From NCBI GenBank assembly GCA_947589645.1, contig CANQCG010000017.1, positions 1-34,222 on the forward strand: a stretch of DNA of 34,222 nucleotides. The letters run 5' to 3'. Below are positions 24,429 through 32,290 of this stretch, piece after piece (the stretch's first letter is position 1; each line of letters opens with the position of its first letter). The notes under the pieces are model-generated. The model worked only from the letters and a program-made list of their open reading frames with translations, was not told the DNA's origin and ran no database searches. The DNA is from an uncultured Clostridia bacterium (GTDB taxonomy: Bacteria > Bacillota > Clostridia > TANB77 > CAG-508). The position numbers and the translations under genes were made by a program.

Positions 24429-24935
24429 TTAAAATTCTATATTTTCAATTTCTGAAAGTTTATAATATATTTGATTGTTGTATTTATAACCTTTTGTGTA
24501 TACAACTTCTGTGTCTTTGAAATCATATTTCACTAAATAATAAGTATCTTTTTCTACATTGATGTTTATTCCCATTTCGTTTAAATCTTCTTGAGATAAA
24601 TAATAAAATTCTGATACATCTTCTACATGTGCTTCTTTAGCTGCATTTTGAATTTCTTCACTGCAGTTTTCAACTGCTGTCCCTTTTAATTTTTGTCCTT
24701 TTACTTCTTCTATTTTATTGTTTTCTTCTTCCTTATCTTTGTCCAAGTTTGCTGTTTCTACACTTACATTCTCTGTATAAGATCTTGCTTTCCCTTGAAT
24801 TAAAAGTAGATTTGTTCTTAAATCTTCTAATGTTTCTTTTTGCCACAATCTACCCATAAATATTACAACTGCTACTGCTATAGCTATTATTACAATTATT
24901 CCTAAAATTAATGTTAGTACTTTTTTTGTTCCCAT
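24429..24935 (-). CDS. Single-pass membrane protein, unknown
   Basis: A 168-aa protein. I choose the ATG at 24935 (product begins M-G-T-K-K-V), with GGAGG just upstream although the spacing is short (4 nt). A longer TTG start at 24992 would overlap the promoter -35. A membrane segment at about residues 6-27 is followed by an extracytoplasmic helical, acidic stalk and a small domain with Y-Y-L-V-K-Y-D-F...V-V-Y-T-K-G-Y-K-Y strands. No family recognised. Co-transcribed with rnhB. Confidence 0.7.
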   Translation of the reverse strand: MGTKKVLTLILGIIVIIAIAVAVVIFMGRLWQKETLEDLRTNLLLIQGKARSYTENVSVETANLDKDKEEENNKIEEVKGQKLKGTAVENCSEEIQNAAKEAHVEDVSEFYYLSQEDLNEMGININVEKDTYYLVKYDFKDTEVVYTKGYKYNNQIYYKLSEIENIEF

Positions 24936-24963
24936 ATTTCCTCCATTTATTCTCTTCCTTTTT

Positions 24964-24992
24964 ATTATATATTTAGTTTTTCTTATTTGCAA
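24964..24992 (-). promoter_or_regulatory. Sigma-A promoter of the 24935/rnhB operon
   Basis: On the minus strand TTGCAA (24992-24987), a 17-bp spacer and TATAAT (24969-24964). Confidence 0.7.
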
Positions 24993-24998
24993 GATTTA

Positions 24999-25040
24999 TT
25001 TGAATATCTTTTTGACTCTTTTTGAATATCTTTGAATATC
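24999..25040 (-). promoter_or_regulatory. Three phased GATATTCAAA repeats upstream of a promoter
   Basis: GATATTCAAA (minus strand) occurs exactly at 25040-25031, 25030-25021 and 25008-24999, that is with 10- and 22-bp offsets. The last copy ends 7 bp before the -35 at 24992. Helical phasing suggests a transcription-factor site; the protein is unknown. Confidence 0.45.
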
Positions 25041-25056
25041 TTTGGGCGTAAAAAAT

Positions 25057-25169
25057 TATATATATCTTTTTTAAAAATAGGCCTTTTCTACAAGCTAGCA
25101 TTATAACTTTACATAAAAATAAAATGCTAGCTTGTAGAAAAGGGGTGTTTTTGCAAAAGATATATATTT
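25057..25169 (-). repeat. MITE-like palindromic repeat, copy 2
   Basis: Perfect 21-bp arms (25082-25102 and 25123-25143) share the TACAAGCTAGCATT core with copy 1 (20969-21076). The 20-nt loop is the reverse complement of copy 1's loop with one difference. Outer 12-bp inverted ends TATATATCTTTT (25059-25070) and AAAAGATATATA (25155-25166) look like terminal inverted repeats. Confidence 0.8.
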
Positions 25170-25195
25170 CTTTTTAAAAATGCATACAATAATTT

Positions 25196-26194
25196 TTATA
25201 CAATATAAATTATTTTATTATTTGGGAAATATTTTCCAAGCTTTTCTATAAAAAATGTTTCTCCTTCTTTTCGCAATGCTTCTCGATACATATATTTTCC
25301 CTTTCCTCTTCCTGTCATTTGATCTTGATTATAAAGTTTAATTGCATTTGGGAATGCCTCTTGATTAATCATTCTATGAACATAACTATAAGTCATGAAG
25401 ATTACTTCAAAAAATACATCCTTTTTAGCTTGCTCTGACAAATTTTCATCTAAATATTTTATTAAATTTTCATATTCTTCTTGCCAATTTTCGACAAATA
25501 TTACAGGAGCAATTAAAATTCCAACATTATAGCCTGCATCTTTTAATTTATTAATTGCAATTACTCTTTCTTTTAATCTTGATGTTCCAAATTCCACTTG
25601 ATTTATTATTTTCTCTGGGTTGACACTCATTCTAGGAATTATTCTTCCATTATGCTCTAAATTGCAAATTGAATCTACCATGTCGAATTTTGTTGGAAAT
25701 GTAAGATAACCTTTGTTATTTGGGGCAAATTCTTTTATTGTCCAATCTAAATTTCCTGTTATGGTATTTTCCAAAATTAAATCACTATTACTGCCAATTT
25801 CAAAAGTCAGCTCTTTATCTGATTTGTTGGCTACTTTTATTATTTTTTCTAGCATTTCTTCTCTATTTACAAAAAGCCTCAAATATGCGCATTTATTGTA
25901 ATTACAAACCAAATAGCAATATAAACACATTGCTGTACAACCTGAAGATGTGTATGGCACAAGATAATCTGATACCTTGTGATTTTCTACGAATTTATGT
26001 GTTTTACGAGTTCCAATTATTAAATTTCTTTTCATTTTTGGAAATTCTTTGTTTTCTTTAGTTCTCATCTCTTCTATGTTATTGTGATTTTCGATTATCA
26101 CTTTTGGAACATCCTTGTATTTTTCAAATAATTCTTTTCCTAGAGTAAAGTTTTCTACTCCTTTTTCATAGTAGATGCAATCTGGTATAAACAT
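25196..26194 (-). CDS. splB: Radical SAM protein, spore photoproduct lyase family
   Basis: A 332-aa protein; ATG at 26194 has perfect AGGAGGT 7 nt upstream (a longer in-frame start at 26242 lacks one). The SPL-family segment Y-T-S-S-G-C-T-A-M-C-L-Y-C-Y holds the CX3CX2C cluster motif (C86, C90, C93) that binds the 4Fe-4S/SAM cofactor. In the family this enzyme uses SAM to reverse spore-specific thymine dimers in germinating spores. The segment matching the B. subtilis hydrogen-donor cysteine (E-A-A-C-T-S-D) reads E-I-G-S-N-S-D here, so that Cys appears to be Ser. The gene is divergent from sigK, a sporulation sigma gene. Family assignment strong; true photoproduct repair less certain. Confidence 0.82.
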   Translation of the reverse strand: MFIPDCIYYEKGVENFTLGKELFEKYKDVPKVIIENHNNIEEMRTKENKEFPKMKRNLIIGTRKTHKFVENHKVSDYLVPYTSSGCTAMCLYCYLVCNYNKCAYLRLFVNREEMLEKIIKVANKSDKELTFEIGSNSDLILENTITGNLDWTIKEFAPNNKGYLTFPTKFDMVDSICNLEHNGRIIPRMSVNPEKIINQVEFGTSRLKERVIAINKLKDAGYNVGILIAPVIFVENWQEEYENLIKYLDENLSEQAKKDVFFEVIFMTYSYVHRMINQEAFPNAIKLYNQDQMTGRGKGKYMYREALRKEGETFFIEKLGKYFPNNKIIYIV

Positions 26195-26262
26195 ATTTTT
26201 ACCTCCTGTTTTAGTGTTTACTAAAAGAACAACCTTATGCATATAAAAAATAAAAACTCATT

Positions 26263-26301
26263 TTGATGGTCATGCACTTTTGAAGATATAAAACATATAA
26301 T
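26263..26301 (+). promoter_or_regulatory. Candidate promoter(s) of sigK
   Basis: Two overlapping readings are possible: a sigma-A-like TTGATG (26263-26268) with TATAAA (26287-26292) at 18 bp, or a sigma-E-like -10 CATATAAT (26294-26301), close to CATACAAT, with a weak upstream GTCATGCA. Sporulation control through sigma-E would fit the gene, but neither is decisive. Confidence 0.35.
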
Positions 26302-26331
26302 TTGTTTAGAGAAAAAAATGGAGGTGCATAC

Positions 26332-27033
26332 ATGCTATCATCTATAAGCATAGCTGGGTTTTGGAGTTTTTTAAGTTCAGCTGTATTTGCAATAGGATAC
26401 ATTTCTGGAAGCAATTTATTTCCAGAGCCACTAAGTGCAGAAGAAGAAAAGCTTTGCTTACAAAAGCTAAAGCAAGGAGACGATGAAGCAAGAAATATTC
26501 TTATTGAGAGAAACTTAAGATTAGTTGCGCATGTAGCCAAAAAATATTCAAATTCAAATGTTGACCAAGATGACTTAATTTCAATTGGAACAATTGGTTT
26601 AATAAAAGGTATAAACAGCTTTGATGTTGACAAAGGATCTAGACTTTCTACATATGTATCTAGATGTATAGATAATGAAATTTTAATGCATTTAAGGGCG
26701 ACGAAAAAACTTGGAGCAGAAGTTGCTTTGAGTGAGCCAATTGGAAAAGATAAAGACGATAATGTTGTGACTTTAGAGGAGGTTCTAGAAGCAGATGTTA
26801 GAGGCGTAGAAGATATTATAGATTTAAAAATGAAAATAAAAAAGCTTTATGAGAAAATTAAGTCTGTATTAAAAGATAGAGAAAAAATGATAATAGAACT
26901 CCGATTTGGTCTTAATGGTAATAAACCAAAAACGCAAAATGAAATAGCACAAATGATTGGCATTTCGCGTTCTTATGTGTCTAGAATAGAAACAAAAGCT
27001 ATTAATAAACTTGCAAAAGAAATAAAAGACTAA
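26332..27033 (+). CDS. sigK: Sporulation sigma factor K (pro-sigma-K)
   Basis: A 233-aa sigma-70-family factor that directs late mother-cell gene expression in sporulation. ATG at 26332 with GGAGGT 6 nt upstream. The first ~22 residues are hydrophobic (S-I-A-G-F-W-S-F-L-S), matching the membrane-tethering pro-sequence removed by the SpoIVFB protease; the expected cleavage is before Y-I-S-G-S-N. Region 2 has R-N-L-R-L-V-A-H-V-A-K-K-Y, D-L-I-S-I-G-T-I-G-L-I-K and S-R-L-S-T-Y; region 4 has the helix-turn-helix T-Q-N-E-I-A-Q-M-I-G-I-S-R-S-Y-V-S-R-I-E. The gene is continuous, with no skin-type interruption. SigE is similar but its pro-sequence differs. Confidence 0.92.
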   Translation: MLSSISIAGFWSFLSSAVFAIGYISGSNLFPEPLSAEEEKLCLQKLKQGDDEARNILIERNLRLVAHVAKKYSNSNVDQDDLISIGTIGLIKGINSFDVDKGSRLSTYVSRCIDNEILMHLRATKKLGAEVALSEPIGKDKDDNVVTLEEVLEADVRGVEDIIDLKMKIKKLYEKIKSVLKDREKMIIELRFGLNGNKPKTQNEIAQMIGISRSYVSRIETKAINKLAKEIKD

Positions 27034-27100
27034 AAATATTGACATTAGCAAAATTATTCTAATAAATAGCAAAGCCAAAAAATTAATAAACAAAGCATAA

Positions 27101-27145
27101 TAAAAATAGAACTTTGGAGTGATATTCCAGAGTTCTATTTTTTGT
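27101..27145. terminator. Bidirectional terminator between sigK and the polysaccharide operon
   Basis: A 14-bp stem (AATAGAACTTTGGA 27105-27118 with 27126-27139; one G-T pair) with a 7-nt loop and T tracts on both strands. Confidence 0.9.
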
Positions 27146-27149
27146 TATT

Positions 27150-28565
27150 TTAAGAATTTTCCTTTTTCATCTCTTGCACTTTATTAAATAGGCAAACATG
27201 TAAGATAATTACAAACATCATAGATGATGAGTTAAAAAATACATATCCTGATAAAAGAGAAAGTATGTATGCAAAACCGCTTCCTAAAAATAGCATTGCA
27301 CAAGTAACATCAAGGCGCTTTATATTTTTAATAATTTGGATAAATGAGTAAATAAGTATTGCTAAAAACGGTACTATATAAAGTGCAAAACCTAAAATTC
27401 CAAAGTTTAATAAAAATGACATAAGTTCCATCTCTAATACTAATTCTCTAAAGTTATTTAGGTAGCCATTTCCAAACATTATTAGACCAATGTTGTGCTG
27501 GTTTTTAACTAAAAGTAAATTATATATTATCTGATGCAATCTTTGATCATTGCTTTTTAAATTGTATTTGTTTGCTATTTCATATAATTCTAAAAAAGTT
27601 TTTTCTTCCTCTTCACTTAAGTAACCATCCTCTATTGTGTTTTCCACAATTCCTTTACAAATTGTTAACACATCTCCTGTTAAGTGAGCTACTTCTTGCT
27701 TAGTTTCATCGAAACTATGCTGGCTTTCTTCTTGTATATGCTTTCTTCTAGTAAATGTATTTGAGCCTAGTATGCTCACAACTATTCCAATGGCTAATAT
27801 TATGCCTAGCCCAGTAAATATTATTTTCTTATTTATTTTTTTGCTTTTGATTATGCTAAATACTATTTCTAAAAAAATGTATAAGCCTAAAGTTAAAACA
27901 AAACCAAACAAGCCTACCCTAGTTCCTATTTGAGTCATCAAAAATATTCCTACTAGAGCAACTACTGATACATATATAATTTTTTGCTTGTTTGTTTCTG
28001 CTTTTTTTATTAATGGTAAAATTATAAACATTGATAATACTAAAATTGCACTTAGGCTGTTTCCTGATTCGAACCATCCTTTTGAGCCCATTTGCTCAAT
28101 TGGGTATGTAAATGATGATGTTCCTGTAAATATTGCTATGTATATAGAAACAATATATATTGCTATTGCTATAAATATGCTGTTTTGTAAAGATTTAATA
28201 GTGTCTGCTTTAAACACATACATAAATAAAAATAAGTTTAGTATCATAAATGTGTAATTTACTAAGTATTGTGCTTCATGGATTAGCGTTCCATATGAAC
28301 AGCCTGTACGTATTTGATAGTACAAATACATATGTATTAATGCATATATTCCATATACTCCACCGACGGCTATTATTTTCCACCTATTTTTGTCTTTTAT
28401 AACTATATAGATTATTACGATTATTGATATGATTGGTCTTAAGAAAGTTGATGGCGATATGTTAGTTTCAAATGTGTTTCTAAATATGAAGCTTAACATA
28501 TCTAATATTGGGCAAATTATTATTAAAAGGCATAATAATTTGTCTATTGTTTTATTTTTCTCCAT
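27150..28565 (-). CDS. O-antigen ligase/polysaccharide polymerase-like membrane protein
   Basis: A 471-aa polytopic membrane protein with about ten or more hydrophobic segments. ATG at 28565 is preferred over one at 28580 because GGGAGAAG lies just upstream. A large extracytoplasmic loop of about 130 residues (roughly 275-390) follows R-R-K-H-I-Q, and its end carries M-F-G-N-G-Y, like the conserved loop of O-antigen ligase/Wzy-type enzymes. The class polymerises or ligates lipid-linked sugar repeats outside the membrane. It is last in a minus-strand operon after three glycosyltransferase genes. Sequence conservation in this class is low, so the exact reaction is open. Confidence 0.75.
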   Translation of the reverse strand: MEKNKTIDKLLCLLIIICPILDMLSFIFRNTFETNISPSTFLRPIISIIVIIYIVIKDKNRWKIIAVGGVYGIYALIHMYLYYQIRTGCSYGTLIHEAQYLVNYTFMILNLFLFMYVFKADTIKSLQNSIFIAIAIYIVSIYIAIFTGTSSFTYPIEQMGSKGWFESGNSLSAILVLSMFIILPLIKKAETNKQKIIYVSVVALVGIFLMTQIGTRVGLFGFVLTLGLYIFLEIVFSIIKSKKINKKIIFTGLGIILAIGIVVSILGSNTFTRRKHIQEESQHSFDETKQEVAHLTGDVLTICKGIVENTIEDGYLSEEEEKTFLELYEIANKYNLKSNDQRLHQIIYNLLLVKNQHNIGLIMFGNGYLNNFRELVLEMELMSFLLNFGILGFALYIVPFLAILIYSFIQIIKNIKRLDVTCAMLFLGSGFAYILSLLSGYVFFNSSSMMFVIILHVCLFNKVQEMKKENS

Positions 28566-28653
28566 ATGCACTTCTCCCATTTTTAATTTTAAAATATCTC
28601 TTATAAATTTTTATACAATTTTGAATAGTTTTGAAATTCATTGCCAACTCTCA

Positions 28654-29682
28654 TTATAAAATTCCGAACATCTTGCAAAATATTTTAAAGTTATTGCTAT
28701 TTACTAATTTCATGTAAGTGTTTTTTGAGCCCTTTTCTTGTTTTAGTATAGGATTTTGTTGCCATGCTGGAAATTTGGTATTAAGCTCTTTCCAAGTTCT
28801 TTCTTCAAGCTCTTTTCTGACGGTTTTGTCTTTTACTTTTACAATTCTAAGTAGAGAGCTACATAATAAAAATCTTGCATAAGTGTATTCTATTTCGTTT
28901 TCATATTCTTCAAATAAATTATTTTCTTTGTAAAATTTAAATATGTTTTCCCATATATCAAATATCTCTTTTACTCTTTCATTTTGAGTATTTGCTATTG
29001 AATTGCTTCTTTGAATGTAATGCACCATAGGAACTTTTACGAAGCTTATCTTATTTAAGCTTGGGAGCAGTTTATAGAAAAATTCTGTGTCTTCGTATCT
29101 AAGTCCTTTTGGAAACCAAATATTTGATTTTTGCAAAGTTTCCCTTTTTATAATTTTGTTCCAAGCTACAACTCTTGCATAAATAAAAGCTTCTTTTTTA
29201 TTATTGTATATTTTTCCTATGTCTAATTTTTGCTTGCAGTGATATGTAGCACTTTTAAGTTCTTTGGAGTTTTTAGTATCTGTTTTTGAGCAATTTTGAT
29301 TTTGAACCTTTGGGTACTCCCAAATAAAATCACATTCTACCATATCGCTGTTTTCTTCTTTTGCCTTTTTGTACATATCTTCAAACATATTTGTTTCTAC
29401 ATAGTCATCTGAATCAACAAAACCTATGTACTCGCCTTGAGCATAAGGAATTCCATAATTTCTTGCATCTGAAAGTCCACCATTAGACTTTTCTAAATAT
29501 TTTATTTTTTCAGGATGTTTTTCTAGAAATTTATCAATTTTTTGTTTGGTAGAGTCTTTGGATCCATCATTTACAACTATTATTTCTATTTCTTCTAATG
29601 TTTGATTTACTAGGCTTTCTAAACATTTTTCAATATAATCTTCTACATTGTAAGCTGGAACTATAACACTTACTTTTATCAT
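28654..29682 (-). CDS. Family 2 glycosyltransferase
   Basis: A 342-aa enzyme; ATG at 29682 with AAAGGAAA upstream. The GT-A fold begins I-K-V-S-V-I-V-P-A-Y-N-V-E-D-Y, then V-V-N-D-G-S-K-D-S-T, N-G-G-L-S-D-A-R-N-Y-G and the metal-binding F-V-D-S-D-D-Y (about 90-96). The C-terminal half is helical and contains L-R-Y-E-D-T-E-F-F. It transfers a sugar from a nucleotide donor to a lipid-linked or surface polysaccharide acceptor; donor and acceptor cannot be told. Paralogue of the next gene upstream in the operon (29786-30733). Confidence 0.9.
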   Translation of the reverse strand: MIKVSVIVPAYNVEDYIEKCLESLVNQTLEEIEIIVVNDGSKDSTKQKIDKFLEKHPEKIKYLEKSNGGLSDARNYGIPYAQGEYIGFVDSDDYVETNMFEDMYKKAKEENSDMVECDFIWEYPKVQNQNCSKTDTKNSKELKSATYHCKQKLDIGKIYNNKKEAFIYARVVAWNKIIKRETLQKSNIWFPKGLRYEDTEFFYKLLPSLNKISFVKVPMVHYIQRSNSIANTQNERVKEIFDIWENIFKFYKENNLFEEYENEIEYTYARFLLCSSLLRIVKVKDKTVRKELEERTWKELNTKFPAWQQNPILKQEKGSKNTYMKLVNSNNFKIFCKMFGIL

Positions 29683-29785
29683 AAAATTTCCTTTCACAAT
29701 TCTTAAATAAATTTACTTTTTATAATGTATTTAATTTTATAATTCTCATATCATTTCTTAATATTGCTAGTTTCACATAGATTTT

Positions 29786-30733
29786 CTATCTCATTTTTAA
29801 ATAAAGTGGTATATTTATTCTTAAAATTATTCTTTTTATCAATTGTTTTGGATTTCTTATTTTGATGTTTTTAGTCATCTTCCTTTTTCGTATTTCTTTA
29901 ATGAATTTTTTTCTATCTTTTTTATTTAAGTCATTTACTCTTAATAATATAGAATTTGTATAAAATATCTTTGTGTCTTCTTTTGCTTTTTTACTTATCT
30001 TATAAGTATTTATTTTTTCTATCATGTTATCATATTGAATTAAAGTATCAAATATCTTTTTTACATTCTTTTCATAATTTGTACTTCGCATTAAACTGTT
30101 TTTACTTTGTACATAATGATAACCTTGTATATCTGTTGAAATGAATGTGTTTGCTTTTAAAATTATTAGAGGAATTAGTCCAAAGTCTTCATGGTCCGCA
30201 TTATTTATGAATTTTAATTTGTTTTTTGTGAATAATTCTCTTTTATATGCATAAACCCATAATGCATCTACCATTTCGTCATCAAAACATAATTTAGAAA
30301 ATGCTTCTTCACCAGTTACCACATCAAATGTAGGTCCTTCTAGTACTCCTATTTTTTCCTCTTCTTCAGTTTCTAGTATTGCTTTGTATTTTATAATGTC
30401 TATATTTTTGTCCATGTACTGCTTTAAATTTTTAAATAAATTTTTATCGATGTAATCATCTGCATCTACAAATATTATGTAATCTCCTGTTGCCTTATCT
30501 AGCCCTAAATTTCTTGCGTTTGCAACTCCTGAATTTTTTGTTTTTATGTATTTTATGCTACTTTTATATCTTCCTAAATATGTGTTTATTATTTCTTCTG
30601 ACTTATCTGTTGAGCCATCGTTTATTAATATTAATTCTACATCTGCATTTGATTGCATTAATATTGAGTCTAAGCATCTTGATAAATATTTTTCTGCATT
30701 GTATATTGGAACTATTACACTTATTCTTTTCAT
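29786..30733 (-). CDS. Family 2 glycosyltransferase
   Basis: A 315-aa enzyme; ATG at 30733 (M-K-R-I-S-V) is preferred because AAAGGA is 12 nt upstream, whereas the in-frame ATG at 30745 directly abuts it. GT-A motifs: I-S-V-I-V-P-I-Y-N-A-E-K-Y, L-I-N-D-G-S-T-D-K-S, N-S-G-V-A-N-A-R-N-L-G and I-F-V-D-A-D-D-Y. A very basic C-terminus (R-K-R-K-M-T-K-N-I-K-I-R) suggests membrane association. Acts in polysaccharide synthesis with the neighbouring genes; substrate unknown. Confidence 0.9.
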   Translation of the reverse strand: MKRISVIVPIYNAEKYLSRCLDSILMQSNADVELILINDGSTDKSEEIINTYLGRYKSSIKYIKTKNSGVANARNLGLDKATGDYIIFVDADDYIDKNLFKNLKQYMDKNIDIIKYKAILETEEEEKIGVLEGPTFDVVTGEEAFSKLCFDDEMVDALWVYAYKRELFTKNKLKFINNADHEDFGLIPLIILKANTFISTDIQGYHYVQSKNSLMRSTNYEKNVKKIFDTLIQYDNMIEKINTYKISKKAKEDTKIFYTNSILLRVNDLNKKDRKKFIKEIRKRKMTKNIKIRNPKQLIKRIILRINIPLYLKMR

Positions 30734-30868
30734 CGTTATTATCATTCCTTTTTTATTTTTGCTTACGAGTAAGTTTATTTTCTAGATTTTAATTATTTAT
30801 TTTACCTAATTATAGTTTTATTTTCTAAAAACTTAAGTTTTTTATTATAACTTAATATATTTTGACTG

Positions 30869-32029
30869 TTAAAATATTTTTTCTAAATTTTCGATTATTT
30901 CTTGATTGTATTTTTGATAATCAAATTGCTCTTTTATCTCAAAGCCATTTTGTATAAAGTCTTTCATGGCATTATATATATCTTGAACGCTTTTAGTTGT
31001 TACTATTCCATATTTTCCTTGAATCTGCTCATAGTCTGATACATTGGTAGTTATAATTGGCTTTTTTAATATCATACTTTCCAAAAATACTACCGGGTAC
31101 CCCTCATAATCAGAGGTTAAAACTACACAATCACTTATTTTGTAATATGGATATGGATTTTTCTTCTTGCCTAAAAATATTATTACATCTTGTAAATCTT
31201 TTTGCTCCACCATTTGTTTATATAACTTAAAGTCTTGTCCATCTCCAACAAATAAAATTCTAAAATTTAAGCTATCTTTTTTTAGCATTTCTGCTGCTTC
31301 TATTAATCTTGAAAGCTTTTTTTGCCTTTCATCATGTCTTCCTACATTTAAAAAAGTGGTTATATTTTGCCTTGGCTCTGGTATTTCTTGTGTTTGGCTT
31401 AGTATTTCTTGATTTGGCTCTGAAATTCCTTGACTCTGATTTTGGAAATTGTACTCTTGCTCTGATATTTTTTCTTCGGCTTTTTGTAATATTTTTTTGC
31501 CATCAATTAAATTGTTGCAATATATTGCCTTTTGGCTTAAGTTAGGAAATAATTTTAAGAAGTTATCTCTTGCCTCTTTTGAAACAAATATTATTTTTTT
31601 AAATTCTTCGCATTTTAACTCTTTATAATAAGCTTTTGTTTTTTCTTCGTCGTTTTCATTACGTGTTAGATAGTCTAGATGTACCCACAATGCTGAGTTT
31701 TCTGATGCAGTTCTTGCGACAAAGCCATTACTTAAAGAATAAGTTGCATAAGCTGCTGAGAAATCAAATTTATTTTTATATTTTGCTTTAAATTTTAGCT
31801 GTTTACACATGTTTATAAATTTTCTGATTAGCACTATTTTGTTATTGCTTGGCGTGTATTGTGTTACTTTTATTTTTGAATTTAATGTGTCTAAAAATAT
31901 TCCCTCTTTTTTTTCTAGCACTAAGGTAATTTCATAGCCTCGTTTTACTAATTCTTCTAATAAAGTTATTAGTGCTGTTTCAATTCCTCCTACTCCTAAA
32001 GAATGTGCCGCAAATAGTAATTTTTTCAT
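30869..32029 (-). CDS. Family 4 (GT-B) glycosyltransferase
   Basis: A 386-aa enzyme, first gene of the polysaccharide operon. The N-terminal domain has H-S-L-G-V-G-G-I-E-T-A; the C-terminal donor domain starts F-L-N-V-G-R-H-D-E-R-Q-K-K-L, then F-V-G-D-G-Q and the E-x7-E region T-S-D-Y-E-G-Y-P-V-V-F-L-E-S-M. These are the usual GT4 retaining-enzyme motifs. Between the two domains (about 193-223) is an unusual Gln/Glu/Pro-rich repeat (S-E-P-N-Q-E-I-L-S-Q-T-Q-E-I-P-E-P) encoded by imperfect tandem DNA repeats at about 31370-31440. Donor and acceptor unknown. Confidence 0.9.
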   Translation of the reverse strand: MKKLLFAAHSLGVGGIETALITLLEELVKRGYEITLVLEKKEGIFLDTLNSKIKVTQYTPSNNKIVLIRKFINMCKQLKFKAKYKNKFDFSAAYATYSLSNGFVARTASENSALWVHLDYLTRNENDEEKTKAYYKELKCEEFKKIIFVSKEARDNFLKLFPNLSQKAIYCNNLIDGKKILQKAEEKISEQEYNFQNQSQGISEPNQEILSQTQEIPEPRQNITTFLNVGRHDERQKKLSRLIEAAEMLKKDSLNFRILFVGDGQDFKLYKQMVEQKDLQDVIIFLGKKKNPYPYYKISDCVVLTSDYEGYPVVFLESMILKKPIITTNVSDYEQIQGKYGIVTTKSVQDIYNAMKDFIQNGFEIKEQFDYQKYNQEIIENLEKIF

Positions 32030-32082
32030 GTGTTCACTTCCAATCTTATAATAAACTTTTAATTTTTTTCCATTCTTTAGTA

Positions 32083-32111
32083 ATTATAGCAACATATGTG
32101 CTTAAAATCAA
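32083..32111 (-). promoter_or_regulatory. Sigma-A promoter of the polysaccharide operon
   Basis: On the minus strand TTGATT (32111-32106), a 17-bp spacer ending in an extended TGC, and TATAAT (32088-32083), 54 nt before the GT4 start. Confidence 0.8.
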
Positions 32112-32160
32112 TAAATAGTCACATTATTTTTCCTTTTTCATATTATAAATAAGGTAACTT

Positions 32161-32250
32161 ATTTTAAAAATTTTTGATTGTTTTATCATGAAGGTGATTT
32201 ATTGTTTTTACAAAGGCAATCTAATTTAAAAGTTTTTGATTGTTTTATGA
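32161..32250 (+). repeat. Direct repeat with 62-bp offset
   Basis: TTTTTGATTGTTTTAT occurs at 32171-32186 and again at 32233-32248, each preceded by an A-rich TTTAAAA word. It lies between the polysaccharide promoter and the truncated peptidase gene. It may be a scar of local duplication or a regulatory pair. Confidence 0.5.
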
Positions 32251-32290
32251 GTTTTACGCTTGTTAAATAAATGTCAGAAAGGATGGAGTT

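Noticed and set aside
20969..25169. CRISPR-like repeats
   Set aside because: Only two copies, 4 kb apart, strongly palindromic and without spacers or cas genes.
26263..26301. Definite sigma-E promoter for sigK
   Set aside because: The -10 fits well but the -35 match is weak and the spacing is 2-3 bp too long; a sigma-A-like alternative overlaps it.
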